Of a DNA stretch of 64,000 nt, positions 42,675-53,342 are shown one piece after another; the first letter of the stretch is position 1, and each line of letters begins with the position of its first letter. A program made the translations under genes and the position numbers. The DNA is taken from positions 277,110 through 341,109 of the forward strand of contig NZ_KB894405.1 of assembly GCF_000374445.1 (NCBI RefSeq), read 5' to 3'. The stretch is from Actinokineospora enzanensis DSM 44649 (GTDB lineage: Bacteria > Actinomycetota > Actinomycetes > Mycobacteriales > Pseudonocardiaceae). Under the pieces are notes generated by a model that was not told the DNA's origin, made no database searches, and worked only from the letters and a program-made list of their open reading frames with translations.

Positions 42675-45600
42675 GTGGGCAACTCCGAGGACAAGCTGGT
42701 CGGTGCGCTCCGTGCGTCGCTGAAGGAGACCGAACGGCTGCGCGAGAAGAACCGCAGGCTCGCCGAGGCCGCCAGGGAACCGGTGGCGATCGTCGGCATG
42801 GCCTGTCGGTTGCCCGGTGGCGCGAACACGCCGGAGGCACTGTGGCGGCTGCTCGACGGCGGCGTGGACGCGATCGGCGCATTCCCGGCCAACCGGGGCT
42901 GGGACCTCGACCGGCTCTACGACCCCAGCGGCGAGCGCGCGGGCTCCAGCTACGTGCGCGAGGGCGGCTTCCTGCACGACGCCCTGGACTTCGACGCCGA
43001 CCTGTTCGGCATCAGCCCGCGCGAGGCCCTGCTGATGGACCCGCAGCAGCGGCTGCTGCTGGAGACCGCGTGGGAGGCGTTCGAGCGCGCGGGCATCGCC
43101 CCGGACACCGTGAAGGGCACCCCGACCGGCGTGTTCGCGGGCACCATGTACCACAACTACCAGGGCAGCTACGGCTCCTCCGGGGTGCTCTCCGGTCGGC
43201 TCGCCTACACCTTCGGCCTGGAGGGCCCGGCCGTCACGATCGACACCGCCTGCTCGTCCTCACTGGTCGCGCTGCACCTGGCGGTGCAGGCCCTGCGCGC
43301 GGGGGAGTGCTCGCTGGCGCTGGTCGGCGGCGTGTCGGTGATGTCCACCCCGCGCACGTTCGTCGAGTTCAGCCTGGACGGCACGCTCGCCCGCAGCGCC
43401 CGCTGCCGCGCGTTCGCCGACTCCGCCGACGGCACCGGCTGGTCCGAGGGCTGCGGCATGCTGCTGGTGGAGAAGCTGTCCGACGCCCGCCGCAACGGCC
43501 ACCCGGTGCTGGCGATCGTGCGTGGCACCGCGATCAACCAGGACGGCGCGTCCAACGGCATGACCGCCCCCAACGGCCCCGCCCAGCAGCGGGTGATCCG
43601 CCAGGCCCTGGCCAACGCGCGGGTGGCGCCTGCGGAGGTCGACGTCGTCGAGGCGCACGGCACCGCCACCAAGATCGGCGACCCGATCGAGGCGCAGGCG
43701 CTGCTGGCCACCTACGGGCAGGGGCGCGCGGAGCCGCTGTGGTTGGGGTCGGTGAAGTCGAACCTCGGGCACACGCAGGCCGCTTCCGGCGTCGCCGGGG
43801 TGCTGAAGATGGTACTGGCGCTGAACAACGGTGTGCTGCCGCGAACGTTGCACGTGGACAAGCCGACCCGGCACGTGGACTGGACGGCCGGGCAGGTCGA
43901 GCTGCTCACCGAGCGTCGTGAGTGGCCGCGCAACGGGCATCCCCGGCGTGGCGCGGTGTCCTGCTTCGGTCTCAGCGGCACCAACGCGCACGTCATCCTG
44001 GAGGAAGCGCCGGAGTCCACATCGGATGAGTCCGTTCGCGACACCGCCGCCATTCCCTTCGTCCTTTCCGGTCGCACCCCGCAGGCGCTGCGCGCGCAGG
44101 CCGCCCGGCTGGCCGAGTACCTCACGACCAACACAGACATTCCCGCACTGGATATCGCACACACGCTCGGCGCTTCCCGCACACACCTGGACCACCGCGC
44201 TGCCATCGTGGGCCATGACCTGGATGGTCTGCGGGCGGGCCTTGTCGCGCTGGCCGATGGTTCGGGTGGGATCACCGGTCTGGCGCGTGGCGGCACCAAC
44301 ACCGCGTTCCTGTTCTCCGGCCAGGGTTCCCAGCGGCCCGGCATGGGCGCCGAGCTGACCGCCGCGTTCCCGGTGTTCGCCGAGGCCTACGCAGCCGCGT
44401 GCGCCGAGCTGGACAAGCACCTCGACCGGCCGATCCGCGAGGTGATCGACAACGACCCGGAGGCGTTGGCGCGCACCGGGTACACGCAGGCCGCGCTGTT
44501 CGCGTTCGAGGTCGCGCTGTTCCGGTTGGTCCGGTCCTGGGGTGTCGAGCCGCACGCGGTGTGCGGGCACTCGATCGGGGAATTGGCCGCCGCGCATTGC
44601 GCCGACGTGCTGTCGCTGGCCGAGGCCGCGAAGCTGGTCGTCGCTCGGGGCAAGTTGATGCAGGCGCTGCCCGAGGGCGGGGCGATGGTCGCGGTCGAGG
44701 CCACCGCCGACGAGGTCGCCGAGCGCGACCCGTCCGGGACAGTCGACCTGGCCGCCGTCAACGGACCGCGCGCGGTCGTGTTGTCCGGTCCCGAGGACGC
44801 CGTGCTCGCGTTGGCGGGGCAGTTTTCCGACGCGGGTCGTCGGACCACGCGTTTGCGCGTCTCGCACGCGTTCCACTCGCGGTTGATGGAGCCGATGCTG
44901 GAGGAGTTCCGCGCTATCGCCGCCGGCTTGACCTACTCGCGGCCCAGCCTGACTTTCATCTCCAGCGTCACCGGCGCGGAGGTCTACGACGAGCTGACGG
45001 ATCCCGAGTACTGGGTGCGCAATGTCCGGCAGCCGGTTCGCTTTGCCGACGCGGTGCGCGCGCTGGCGGCCGAGGAGGTCAACCGGTTCTTCGAGCTGGG
45101 GCCGGACGCGCCGCTGACCGCCGTGGTGCCGCAGTCCGCGCCGGAGACGGTTGTCGCGGTGGCCGCCCAGCGCAAGGACGTGCCCGCCGATGTCGCGTTG
45201 ACGACCGCGCTGGCCACCCTGCACACGCGTGGGGTCCGGGTCGACTGGGCCGCGCATTTCGCCGCGCGCGGTGCTCGTCGCGCCGACCTGCCCACCTACG
45301 GCTTCCAGCACCAGCGCTACTGGCTGGAGCTGACCGGCGAGTCCGGCGACGCCGACGCGATGGGCCTGGACCCGGTCGACCACCCGCTGCTCGGCGCGGC
45401 GACGCTGCTCGCCGACGCGGACGGCGTGGTGCTGTCCGGGCGGGTCGGCCCGGCCACGCATCCGTGGCTGGGTGATCACGTGGTCGGGGGCTCGATCATG
45501 CTGCCCGGGACGGCTTTCGTCGAGCTGGCCGTGCGGGCGGGGGACGAGGTCGGGTGTGGACAGGTTCGTGACCTGACGCTGCACGCGCCGTTGGTGTTGC

Positions 45601-48600
45601 CTGCCAAGGGATCGGTGCGGTTGCAGGTCCGGGTCGGGACCCCGGCCGCTGACGGCGCCCGGCCGGTGAGTGTCTACTCGCGACCGGACGGGCTCGGCAC
45701 GACGGCGGAATGGACCCGGCACGCGGAGGGAACGCTGGCCCGTGCCGAGGCCGGGGCCGGGTTCGACCTGGCCGCCTGGCCGCCCGCCGGGGCCGAGGTC
45801 GTCGACCTGGACGGGATGTACGAGCTGATCGCCGAGGCGGGCACGGAGTACGGGCCGGTGTTCCGGGGTCTGCGCGCCGCCTGGCGGGTCGGGGACGAGG
45901 TCTTCGCCGAGGTCTCGCTGCCCGAGCAGGACCGGCTGGGCGCCGAGGCGTTCGGGCTGCACCCGGCGTTGTTCGACGCCGCCCTGCACGCGGTCGGGCT
46001 GAGCGCGGCCGCTGGTGAGGGCACCACCTTGCCTTACGCCTGGTCCGAGGTCGAGCTGCTGGCGACGGGCGCGTCCGCGCTGCGGGTGCGGATCCGGCCG
46101 ACCGGTGAGCAGGCTGTGGAGCTGCGGCTGGCCGACACGACCGGTAGCCCGGTCGCCCGGATCGGGACCCTGCGGCTGCGGCAGATCAGCGCGGAGCAGC
46201 TGGCGGCGGCTCGTGCGGTGCCTGGCGGGACCGATGCGCTGTGGCGGGTCGACTGGGTGCCGTTGACGTTGCCCTCGGGGTCCGAGCTGACCGTTGCCGA
46301 CTACGGGACGGACGCCGATGTCCAGGTTTACCGGGCATTGCCCGGAGTGGACGCCGAGTCTTCTCGGGTCGCTGTGCACCGTGCATTGAGCACGCTTCAG
46401 GAGTGGTTGGCCGCGCCGTCCGGCCGGTTGGTGGTGTCCACCGGCGGTGATCTCGCCGGGGCGGCCGTGGCCGGGCTGGTGCGGTCGGCGCAGGTGGAGA
46501 ACCCGGGGCAGATCGTGCTCGTCGAGGGGGAGACCACGGCCCAGCGGCTGGCGGCGATCTGTGCCGTCGACGAGTCCGCCGTGCGGGTCGAAGGTGACCA
46601 GGTGACGGTTCCCCGGTTGGTGCGCGCGGTGCCCGAGCCGGTGACCGCGGCCCACGATTGGACCGTGGGCACTGTGCTGCTCTCGGGCGGCACGGGTGCG
46701 CTGGGCGCGCTTGTCGCGACACACCTGGTGCGCGAGCACGGCGTCAAGAACCTGGTGCTGGTCAGCCGCCGAGGTGCGGATGCCCCCGGCGCGGCGGACT
46801 TGCTCGCTCGGTTGTCCGACCTGGGGGCCACCGCGATCGCACTCGCCGCCGACCTGTCCGATCGGGACTCCGTCGCCGAATTGCTCGCCGCGCACCCGGT
46901 GACCGCCGTCGTCCACGCCGCCGGTGTGCTCGACGACGGTGTGCTGACCTCGCTGACCCCAGCGCGGATCGACGCCGTCTTCGACCCCAAGGCACTGGCC
47001 GCCTGGCACCTGCACGAGCTGGCGGGCGACGCCACCGCGTTCGTCACCTTCTCCTCCGCCGCGGGCGTGCTCGGAGCACCCGGTCAGGGCAACTACGCCG
47101 CCGCCAACGCGTTCCTCGACGCATTGACCGCGCACCGGCTGGCCGTCGGCCTGCCCGCGCACTCGCTGGCCTGGGGCATGTGGGAGTCCGCAGGCGGCAT
47201 GGCGGGGGAGACGCACGGCAAGCGCGGCCTGGGCGCGTTCACCGCCGAGGAGGGGCTGGGCCTGTTCGACACCGCCGTGCGCTCCGCCGGGGCCGCGCTG
47301 GTGCCGGTGAAGCTGGACCTGCCCGCGTGGCGGTCCGCCGGGGCCGTGCCCGACCTGCTGCGCGCTCTGGTCCCGCCTGCCCGGCGGACCGTCGCCGACC
47401 GCGAGGTGGGCGCCGACTCGTTGCTCGGCAAGCTGGTCCGGCTGCCCGCCGACAAGCGGCTCGCGCACCTGCGCGACCTGGTGATCCGGCACGCGGCCGA
47501 GGTGCTCGGGCACGCGTCGGCCGAGGTGTTCGACGCCGACCGGGCGTTCAAGGACCTGGGCTTCGACTCGCTGACCGCCGTGGACCTGCGCAACGCCCTC
47601 AACGAGGCCACCGGGCTGAGCCTGACCGCGACCCTTGTCTTCGATTACCCGACCGCAGGCGACCTCGCTGTTCACCTGTATGAGTCGCTGTTGGGTGGTG
47701 TGGAAGACACCGAGGAGTCCGAGCGGATTGTCACGATCGGCACGGACGAGCCCATTGCGATCGTCGGGATGGCGTGCCGGTTCCCCGGTGGCGTGACCAC
47801 CCCGGAGGACCTGTGGCGGTTGGTGGAGTCCGCGTCCGACGGCACGGGTGACTTCCCGACCGACCGGGCCTGGGACATGGCGCACTGGCTGCCGCAGGTG
47901 GCGCCGGACGGCGGCACGCCGCGCGGCGGGTTCGTGCCGGACGCGACGGACTTCGACGCGGGCTTCTTCGGCATCGGCCCGAACGAGGCATTGATGATGG
48001 ACCCCCAGCAGCGGATGCTGCTGGAGTCCTCCTGGACCGCCCTGCAGAACGCCGGACTCGACCCGATCGCGTTGCGCGGCAGCACGACCGGTGTGTTCGT
48101 CGGTGTGATGCAAGGTGACTACGACCCGGGCGACCAGGCAATGGCGCAGGGCGGTGGGCTCTACCGGGGCTCGGGTGCGCTGAGCAGTGTGGTGTCCGGG
48201 CGGGTGGCTTACGCGTTCGGACTGGAAGGGCCCGCGGTGTCGGTCGACACTGCCTGCTCGTCCTCTCTCGTCGCCCTCCACCAGGCCGTCCAGGCGCTGC
48301 GAAGCGGGGACTGTGGGCTGGCGTTGGTCGCCGGTGTGTCCGCGCTGGTGTCACCCGCGCCGTTCGCCCAGTTCGTGGACGGCGCGGTGGCGCGGGACGG
48401 TCGGTGCAAGCCGTACTCGGCCGGGGCCGACGGCTTCGGCTGGGGTGAGGGCGTCGGTGTTCTCGTCGTCGAGCGGCTGTCCGATGCCCAGCGCAATGGG
48501 CACAACGTACTCGCGGTCGTTCGGTCCAGTGCGGTCAACGCGGACGGTGCGTCCAATGGCTTGACCGCGCCGAGTGGTCCGGCGCAGGAGAAGTTGATCC

Positions 48601-51600
48601 GACGCACGCTGGCCGCCGCCGGACTGGTCCCGGCCGACGTGGACGCCGTGGAAGGTCACGGCGCGAGCACGCCGCTGGGTGACCGGATCGAGGCAGGCGC
48701 CCTGCTGGCCACCTATGGCAGGGAACGGCCGGAGGGGCGGCCGCTGTGGCTGGGGTCGGTGAAGTCGAACATCGGGCACACCCAGGCCGCCGCCGGTGTC
48801 GCCGGGGTGATCAAGATGGTGCAGGCGCTCCGGCACGGCGTGCTGCCCGCGACCCTGCACGCCGCCGAGCCCACGGTCGACGTCGCCTGGGCCGAGGACT
48901 CGGTCCGGCTGCTGGACGAGACCCGGCCGTGGCCTGAGGTCGACCGGCCGCGCCGGGCGGCGGTGTCCGCGTTCGGCTACAGCGGCACCAACGCGCACGT
49001 GATCCTGGAACAGGCCCCCTCGGTTGAGACCACCGCTCCGGAGTCCACTGTGGATGGTGTGCTGCCGCCGCTGGTGGTGTCGGCCCGCACGCCGGACGCG
49101 GTCCCGGACCAGGCCCGCGCGCTGCTGGCCCACCTGGACGCGAACCCGGGGCTCGACCTGATCGACGTCGCGCACGCCCTGGCCGCCCGTAACCCGCTGT
49201 TCCAGCACCGCGCCGCCGTGGTCGGCGCGGACCTGGACGAGGTGCGCGAGGGCCTGCTGAGCCTGTCCACCTCGGATGTACCGGCGGCGGGCGTGGTGAC
49301 CGGCCGGGCCCGCTCCGGCGGCACGACCGCGTACCTCCTGCCTGGTCAGGGCGTGCAGCGCGCGGGCATGGGGGCCGGTCTGCACGCCGCGTTCCCCGCC
49401 TTCGCGCAGGAGTTCGACCGCGTCGCGGCCAAGTTCGACCCGTATCTGGGCCGGTCGCTGCGCGAGGTCGTGTTCGCCGAGAAGGGCTCGGTCGCCGCGC
49501 AGCTGTTGGCCCGGCCGCAGTTCGCGCAGGCGGCGGTGTTCACCGTGGCGGTGGCGCAGTTCCAGCTGCTCCAGTGGTGGGGCGTGCGCCCGGACGTGCT
49601 GATCGGCCACTCGGTCGGCGAGGTCGCGGCCGCGCACCTGGCCGGTGTCCTGTCCCTGGATGACGCGGTGAAGCTGGTCGCCAACCGTGGGCTGCTGATG
49701 GACGAACTGCCCACCGGAGCGGTGTTCGCGATCGAAGCGGCGGCGTCCGAGGTCGAGCCGCTGCTGGCTGCTGACACCGCTCTGGCAGCGGTGAACGGAC
49801 CGCGCTCGGTCGTGGTATCCGGTTCGTCGGCCGCGATTACTCCGATCGCGGAGCACTTCACCGCGCTCGGTCGGCGCGCGGACAAGCTCGCCATCGGCGT
49901 GCCGGTGCACTCGCCGTTGCTGGCGGAGATCCTGGCGGAACTCGCCGAGATCGCCGAGGAGCTCACCTACGATGAGCCGCGCCTCACGGTCATCTCGACG
50001 GTGACCGGCGCGGCCGTGACCGATGAGCTGCGCGACCCGGCGCACTGGGTCGCCAACTGCCGCGAGACCGTCCGCTTCGCCGACGCGGTGGCCGCGACCG
50101 GCGCCACCCGGTTCGTCGAGCTGGGCACGGACGGCACGCTTTCCGCGCTGGCGCAGCAGATCGTGGACACCGCCGAGTTCGTGCCGGTCCTGCGCAAGGA
50201 CCGCGCCGAGGTCCGCTCGGCCCTGCTGGCCCTGGGCCGCCTGCACGTCACCGGCGCCGAGGTCGACCTGCGGCGGGTGAACACCGGCCAGGCCGCGCCC
50301 GTCGCCCTGCCCGGCTACGCCTTCCACCGCACCCGGTTCTGGCCGACGGTCGACATGGAAGCCCGCCGGGAGAGCGGTGACGCCGGTCTGACCGGCGCGG
50401 ACCACCCGATCATCGGCGGCACGCTGTCGGTTGCCGGATCGTCCACCGTGGTCCTGACCGGCTCGGTGTCGACGGCGACGCACCCGTGGCTGGTGGACGA
50501 GCCGGTGTTCCCGAACGCCGGATTCGTCGAGCTGGCGGTGCGGGCGGCCGATGAGGTCGGTCTCGACAAGGTCGCCCTCCTCGTGACCGACGTGCCGTTG
50601 GCGGTCGGTGACTCGCCCATCCGGTTGCAGGTTGTGGTCGGCGAACCCGGCGCGTCCGGCCGGTCGGTCACGATCCACTCGTGGACCGGCGAGACCTGGC
50701 TCCGGCACGCCGAGGGCCTGCTGACGGCCGACTCGACGGCCGAGCCAACCGGCCTGACCGAGTGGCCGCCTGCCGGTGCGTCGGCCGTCGACCAGGCCTG
50801 GCTCGTCGAGGACGTGGTCTTCACCGAGGTCGACCTGGACCCGTCCGCAGGCGCCGACCGCTTCGGCCTGCACCCGCTGGCCCTGGACACGGCCCTGCAC
50901 GCGGCGTCCCTGTCACTGGAGTCCTTCGCCGACGGCATCCCCACCGAGTGGCACGACTTCCGCCTGTTCGCCGCCGGTGCGTCCCGGGTCCGCGCCCGCC
51001 TGACCCCGATCGCCGCCGACAAGGTCGCCATCCTCCTGACCGACCACACCGGCACCCCGATCGCCGAGGCCCAGGCCGTCGTCGCCCGCCCGCCCCGCGT
51101 CGCCGAAGCCACCGCGTCGCCCCGGATCGGCCGAAAGTCGCGCCGCCGAGTGGTCGAGGACACCGCTCCGGCCACCATCGAACCGACCGAGAAGGGCCTC
51201 CGTCGCGTCGTACTGGCCGAGGCCGCCGCCCTACTCGGCCACGCCCACGCCGACGCGGTCGACCCCGAGGCCCACTTCCTGGAGTCCGGCTTCGACTCCC
51301 TGACCGCCGTCGAACTACGCAACCGCATCTCCCGCGCGACAGGCGTGCCCCTGCCCGCGTCGGTGGTATTCGATCACCGCACTCCTGCGGGCCTGGCCAC
51401 CCACCTGCTGGGCGTACTGACCGGCACCGCGGTGGCTCCCACGGACGACCCGGTGAAGCAGATGTTCACCGACGCCGTCCGCGCCGGACGGGTGCAGGAA
51501 GGCATCGCCCTGCTCGGGGCGGCGGCCCGACTGCGGCCTACCTTCCAGACCCCGGCAGACCTGCCCGTGCCCCCGCGCCCGGTAGAGCTGTCGGTCGGAG

Positions 51601-52274
51601 CAGGTCCGCGTCTCCTGGCGGTCCCACCGCCCGCCGCCCTGGGCGGTGCCTACCAGTACGCCAAACTGGCTTCCTGGCTACGCGGCAACCGCTCCTTCTC
51701 GGTGCTTCCCCTGCCCGGTTTCGCCGCGGGCGAGCCCCTGCCCACCGATCTGGACGCGGTGTACGCGGTCCTCGCCGCGTCCATCCAGACCAGCCCCGAA
51801 CCCTTCGCCCTGCTCGGCTACTCCTCCGGCGGCGTCCTCGCCTACGCGCTGGCCTCCCGCCTCGAAGCCGCGGGCCTGACCCCCACCGCCGTCATCCTGC
51901 TGGACAGCTACGAGATGGACAGCGGCGGCGACGCCACGGCCGACACCGTGTCGGACATGGCAGGCGGCATGCTGGAACGCGAGGAGAACTACGGCCCCTT
52001 CGACCGCGACCCTCTCACCGCCATGGCCCACTACCTGAACCTGCTGGAAACCGCGGAACTGGATGAAGTCCGGTCCCACACCGTCCTGCTCCGCCCGGCC
52101 CACAGGTTCTCGGTCGGCGACATCATCCCCGACCCGGCTGACGAGTCGTGGCGCACCACCTGGCACCGCGCCGACGAGACCCTGACCATCCCCGGCGACC
52201 ACTTCAGCATCGTGGACGCCGCCTCCGAGTCGACCGCCCACACCATCGACGAATGGCTCAACGGCCTGAACTGA
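42675..52274 (+). CDS. Type I modular PKS 3: modules 5-6 and thioesterase
   Basis: This 3199-residue enzyme starts with a coiled-coil docking helix (NSEDKLVGALRASLKETERL). Module 5 has KS Cys193, AT Ser633 with HAFH 731-734 (malonyl), DH His935/Asp1101, KR Tyr1474 with LDDG (B-type) and ACP Ser1632. Module 6 has KS Cys1861 with divergent edges (NEALMMDP, EGHGASTPLG) and AT Ser2313, whose specificity motif is VPVH (2409-2412) instead of HAFH or YASH. Its DH remnant reads LVDEPVFPNAGF, with Glu2609 where the catalytic His should be. There is no KR, and the ACP Ser is 2875. A type I thioesterase follows, with GYSSGG (Ser3050), LLDSY and GDHFSI (His3176), and should release by macrolactamisation. 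The last extension should therefore stay at the beta-keto stage. The GTG start has AGAGG upstream. Confidence 0.95.
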   Translation: MGNSEDKLVGALRASLKETERLREKNRRLAEAAREPVAIVGMACRLPGGANTPEALWRLLDGGVDAIGAFPANRGWDLDRLYDPSGERAGSSYVREGGFLHDALDFDADLFGISPREALLMDPQQRLLLETAWEAFERAGIAPDTVKGTPTGVFAGTMYHNYQGSYGSSGVLSGRLAYTFGLEGPAVTIDTACSSSLVALHLAVQALRAGECSLALVGGVSVMSTPRTFVEFSLDGTLARSARCRAFADSADGTGWSEGCGMLLVEKLSDARRNGHPVLAIVRGTAINQDGASNGMTAPNGPAQQRVIRQALANARVAPAEVDVVEAHGTATKIGDPIEAQALLATYGQGRAEPLWLGSVKSNLGHTQAASGVAGVLKMVLALNNGVLPRTLHVDKPTRHVDWTAGQVELLTERREWPRNGHPRRGAVSCFGLSGTNAHVILEEAPESTSDESVRDTAAIPFVLSGRTPQALRAQAARLAEYLTTNTDIPALDIAHTLGASRTHLDHRAAIVGHDLDGLRAGLVALADGSGGITGLARGGTNTAFLFSGQGSQRPGMGAELTAAFPVFAEAYAAACAELDKHLDRPIREVIDNDPEALARTGYTQAALFAFEVALFRLVRSWGVEPHAVCGHSIGELAAAHCADVLSLAEAAKLVVARGKLMQALPEGGAMVAVEATADEVAERDPSGTVDLAAVNGPRAVVLSGPEDAVLALAGQFSDAGRRTTRLRVSHAFHSRLMEPMLEEFRAIAAGLTYSRPSLTFISSVTGAEVYDELTDPEYWVRNVRQPVRFADAVRALAAEEVNRFFELGPDAPLTAVVPQSAPETVVAVAAQRKDVPADVALTTALATLHTRGVRVDWAAHFAARGARRADLPTYGFQHQRYWLELTGESGDADAMGLDPVDHPLLGAATLLADADGVVLSGRVGPATHPWLGDHVVGGSIMLPGTAFVELAVRAGDEVGCGQVRDLTLHAPLVLPAKGSVRLQVRVGTPAADGARPVSVYSRPDGLGTTAEWTRHAEGTLARAEAGAGFDLAAWPPAGAEVVDLDGMYELIAEAGTEYGPVFRGLRAAWRVGDEVFAEVSLPEQDRLGAEAFGLHPALFDAALHAVGLSAAAGEGTTLPYAWSEVELLATGASALRVRIRPTGEQAVELRLADTTGSPVARIGTLRLRQISAEQLAAARAVPGGTDALWRVDWVPLTLPSGSELTVADYGTDADVQVYRALPGVDAESSRVAVHRALSTLQEWLAAPSGRLVVSTGGDLAGAAVAGLVRSAQVENPGQIVLVEGETTAQRLAAICAVDESAVRVEGDQVTVPRLVRAVPEPVTAAHDWTVGTVLLSGGTGALGALVATHLVREHGVKNLVLVSRRGADAPGAADLLARLSDLGATAIALAADLSDRDSVAELLAAHPVTAVVHAAGVLDDGVLTSLTPARIDAVFDPKALAAWHLHELAGDATAFVTFSSAAGVLGAPGQGNYAAANAFLDALTAHRLAVGLPAHSLAWGMWESAGGMAGETHGKRGLGAFTAEEGLGLFDTAVRSAGAALVPVKLDLPAWRSAGAVPDLLRALVPPARRTVADREVGADSLLGKLVRLPADKRLAHLRDLVIRHAAEVLGHASAEVFDADRAFKDLGFDSLTAVDLRNALNEATGLSLTATLVFDYPTAGDLAVHLYESLLGGVEDTEESERIVTIGTDEPIAIVGMACRFPGGVTTPEDLWRLVESASDGTGDFPTDRAWDMAHWLPQVAPDGGTPRGGFVPDATDFDAGFFGIGPNEALMMDPQQRMLLESSWTALQNAGLDPIALRGSTTGVFVGVMQGDYDPGDQAMAQGGGLYRGSGALSSVVSGRVAYAFGLEGPAVSVDTACSSSLVALHQAVQALRSGDCGLALVAGVSALVSPAPFAQFVDGAVARDGRCKPYSAGADGFGWGEGVGVLVVERLSDAQRNGHNVLAVVRSSAVNADGASNGLTAPSGPAQEKLIRRTLAAAGLVPADVDAVEGHGASTPLGDRIEAGALLATYGRERPEGRPLWLGSVKSNIGHTQAAAGVAGVIKMVQALRHGVLPATLHAAEPTVDVAWAEDSVRLLDETRPWPEVDRPRRAAVSAFGYSGTNAHVILEQAPSVETTAPESTVDGVLPPLVVSARTPDAVPDQARALLAHLDANPGLDLIDVAHALAARNPLFQHRAAVVGADLDEVREGLLSLSTSDVPAAGVVTGRARSGGTTAYLLPGQGVQRAGMGAGLHAAFPAFAQEFDRVAAKFDPYLGRSLREVVFAEKGSVAAQLLARPQFAQAAVFTVAVAQFQLLQWWGVRPDVLIGHSVGEVAAAHLAGVLSLDDAVKLVANRGLLMDELPTGAVFAIEAAASEVEPLLAADTALAAVNGPRSVVVSGSSAAITPIAEHFTALGRRADKLAIGVPVHSPLLAEILAELAEIAEELTYDEPRLTVISTVTGAAVTDELRDPAHWVANCRETVRFADAVAATGATRFVELGTDGTLSALAQQIVDTAEFVPVLRKDRAEVRSALLALGRLHVTGAEVDLRRVNTGQAAPVALPGYAFHRTRFWPTVDMEARRESGDAGLTGADHPIIGGTLSVAGSSTVVLTGSVSTATHPWLVDEPVFPNAGFVELAVRAADEVGLDKVALLVTDVPLAVGDSPIRLQVVVGEPGASGRSVTIHSWTGETWLRHAEGLLTADSTAEPTGLTEWPPAGASAVDQAWLVEDVVFTEVDLDPSAGADRFGLHPLALDTALHAASLSLESFADGIPTEWHDFRLFAAGASRVRARLTPIAADKVAILLTDHTGTPIAEAQAVVARPPRVAEATASPRIGRKSRRRVVEDTAPATIEPTEKGLRRVVLAEAAALLGHAHADAVDPEAHFLESGFDSLTAVELRNRISRATGVPLPASVVFDHRTPAGLATHLLGVLTGTAVAPTDDPVKQMFTDAVRAGRVQEGIALLGAAARLRPTFQTPADLPVPPRPVELSVGAGPRLLAVPPPAALGGAYQYAKLASWLRGNRSFSVLPLPGFAAGEPLPTDLDAVYAVLAASIQTSPEPFALLGYSSGGVLAYALASRLEAAGLTPTAVILLDSYEMDSGGDATADTVSDMAGGMLEREENYGPFDRDPLTAMAHYLNLLETAELDEVRSHTVLLRPAHRFSVGDIIPDPADESWRTTWHRADETLTIPGDHFSIVDAASESTAHTIDEWLNGLN

Positions 52275-52356
52275 GCCACCTCCCCGGCCCCCGCGTTGCC
52301 TACGCGGGAGCCGGGCCTTGTGGTCACCCTGCTCGAACAAGAGCGAGATCGGTGCT
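52245..52356. repeat. Left copy of a ~111-bp direct repeat
   Basis: This segment covers the last codons of PKS3 (IDEWLN...), the intergenic hairpin and the last codons of the XRE gene. A second copy lies at 56508-56618 with about ten differences and a 1-bp gap. The right copy is not next to any PKS gene. Confidence 0.85.
52283..52315. terminator. Hairpin between PKS3 and the XRE gene
   Basis: CCCGGCCCCCGCGT pairs with ACGCGGGAGCCGGG with one mismatch around a 5-nt loop. It separates convergent genes. A copy lies in the right repeat near 56545-56577. Confidence 0.65.
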
Positions 52357-53173
52357 GTGGCGCATGGCCTGGGTGATGTGGGCAATGGTGTCGTCGCGGG
52401 AGAGCGCTTTCGTCTCCATCAGCGCGATGTCGTTTGGTGAGGTTCCTGATTTCCTCCACCCGGTCCAACCAGATGGCCGACAGTCGGGACCGCTGCACGG
52501 CCACCGTCGCGTACCGGCTGCGCGCGAGGGTGAAAGGTTGGTGGAGATCGGCCTGCCAACCGATCTCCTTCGGGAGGACGCGCAGATCGACGCGAGGATG
52601 CTTGCTGAGGATCAACAGGTGTTCGAGCTGGTCCCGGAACATATCCGCAGTCCCGATGGGCCGCACGAGCGCGGCTGCCCCCACGAACGCGGTCAGCACT
52701 GTCTGGCCGGACCGAGTGGCACGCTGCCGATCACGCAGATCGGCAAGATGGGCTTCGACCTGATCGCTACGAACCTCCCCTGAATGAGCGATCGCCGTCG
52801 CTATCGCCCGAGTACGCAACAGCGGCGGAACAACCCGCGCCGAAACCTCGACGACCTGTTCCGCGACGCCCTCCAGCACTCGATAGGCGTCGCGCTGAAG
52901 GGCGTGTTCCGCCGACGTGGTCGCGATCCAGCACGGATCGCGCACGTTTCCGCACAGGTCCATGATCCGGCGGAACCGCTCACCCCGGACATCGAGATGG
53001 GCAAGGACGTGCGACACCTGCTCGGGCCTCGGCACCCGCTCCCCGATCTCCCACCGCAGAAGCGTCGGACAATCCCGCTCGATCCGGGCCGCGAACGCCC
53101 GCATGGAGTAGTTCCTCTCCTCCCGCAGTTGCCGAAGCATCAACCCGAGAGCGACAGCACGAGACGTGGGCAT
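52324..53173 (-). pseudogene. XRE-family regulator with DUF5753-like domain, apparently frameshifted
   Basis: The N-terminal helix-turn-helix (MPTSRAVALGLMLRQLREER to about residue 65) and the middle domain ending WLDRVEEIRNLTKRHR match the XRE-DUF5753 regulators common in actinomycetes. The frame then leaves the expected path. In the next frame ALMETKALSRDDTIAHITQA and LALVRAG-stop restore a normal C-terminus ending at 52324. The break is at about 52423-52429. As read, the protein would run on to 52031, overlapping the end of PKS3 by 244 nt, which is unlikely. It is either a decayed gene or a sequencing error. It is divergent from the tandem regulators, with palindromes between them. Confidence 0.7.
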
Positions 53174-53342
53174 GGGCGACTCCTGTGGTCAAGGGGTGTG
53201 GTGGATGGCCGTGACGAGTTCGTAGGCGACGGTGGCGGACAGGTGTGGCCGGGTGCGGTGGAACGCGCCTCGGGACAGGCGGGTGTAGCGCTCCCCGAAT
53301 CGCTCGTGACCATGGCGACAGCCAATCGCGCCCGTCCTGTCT

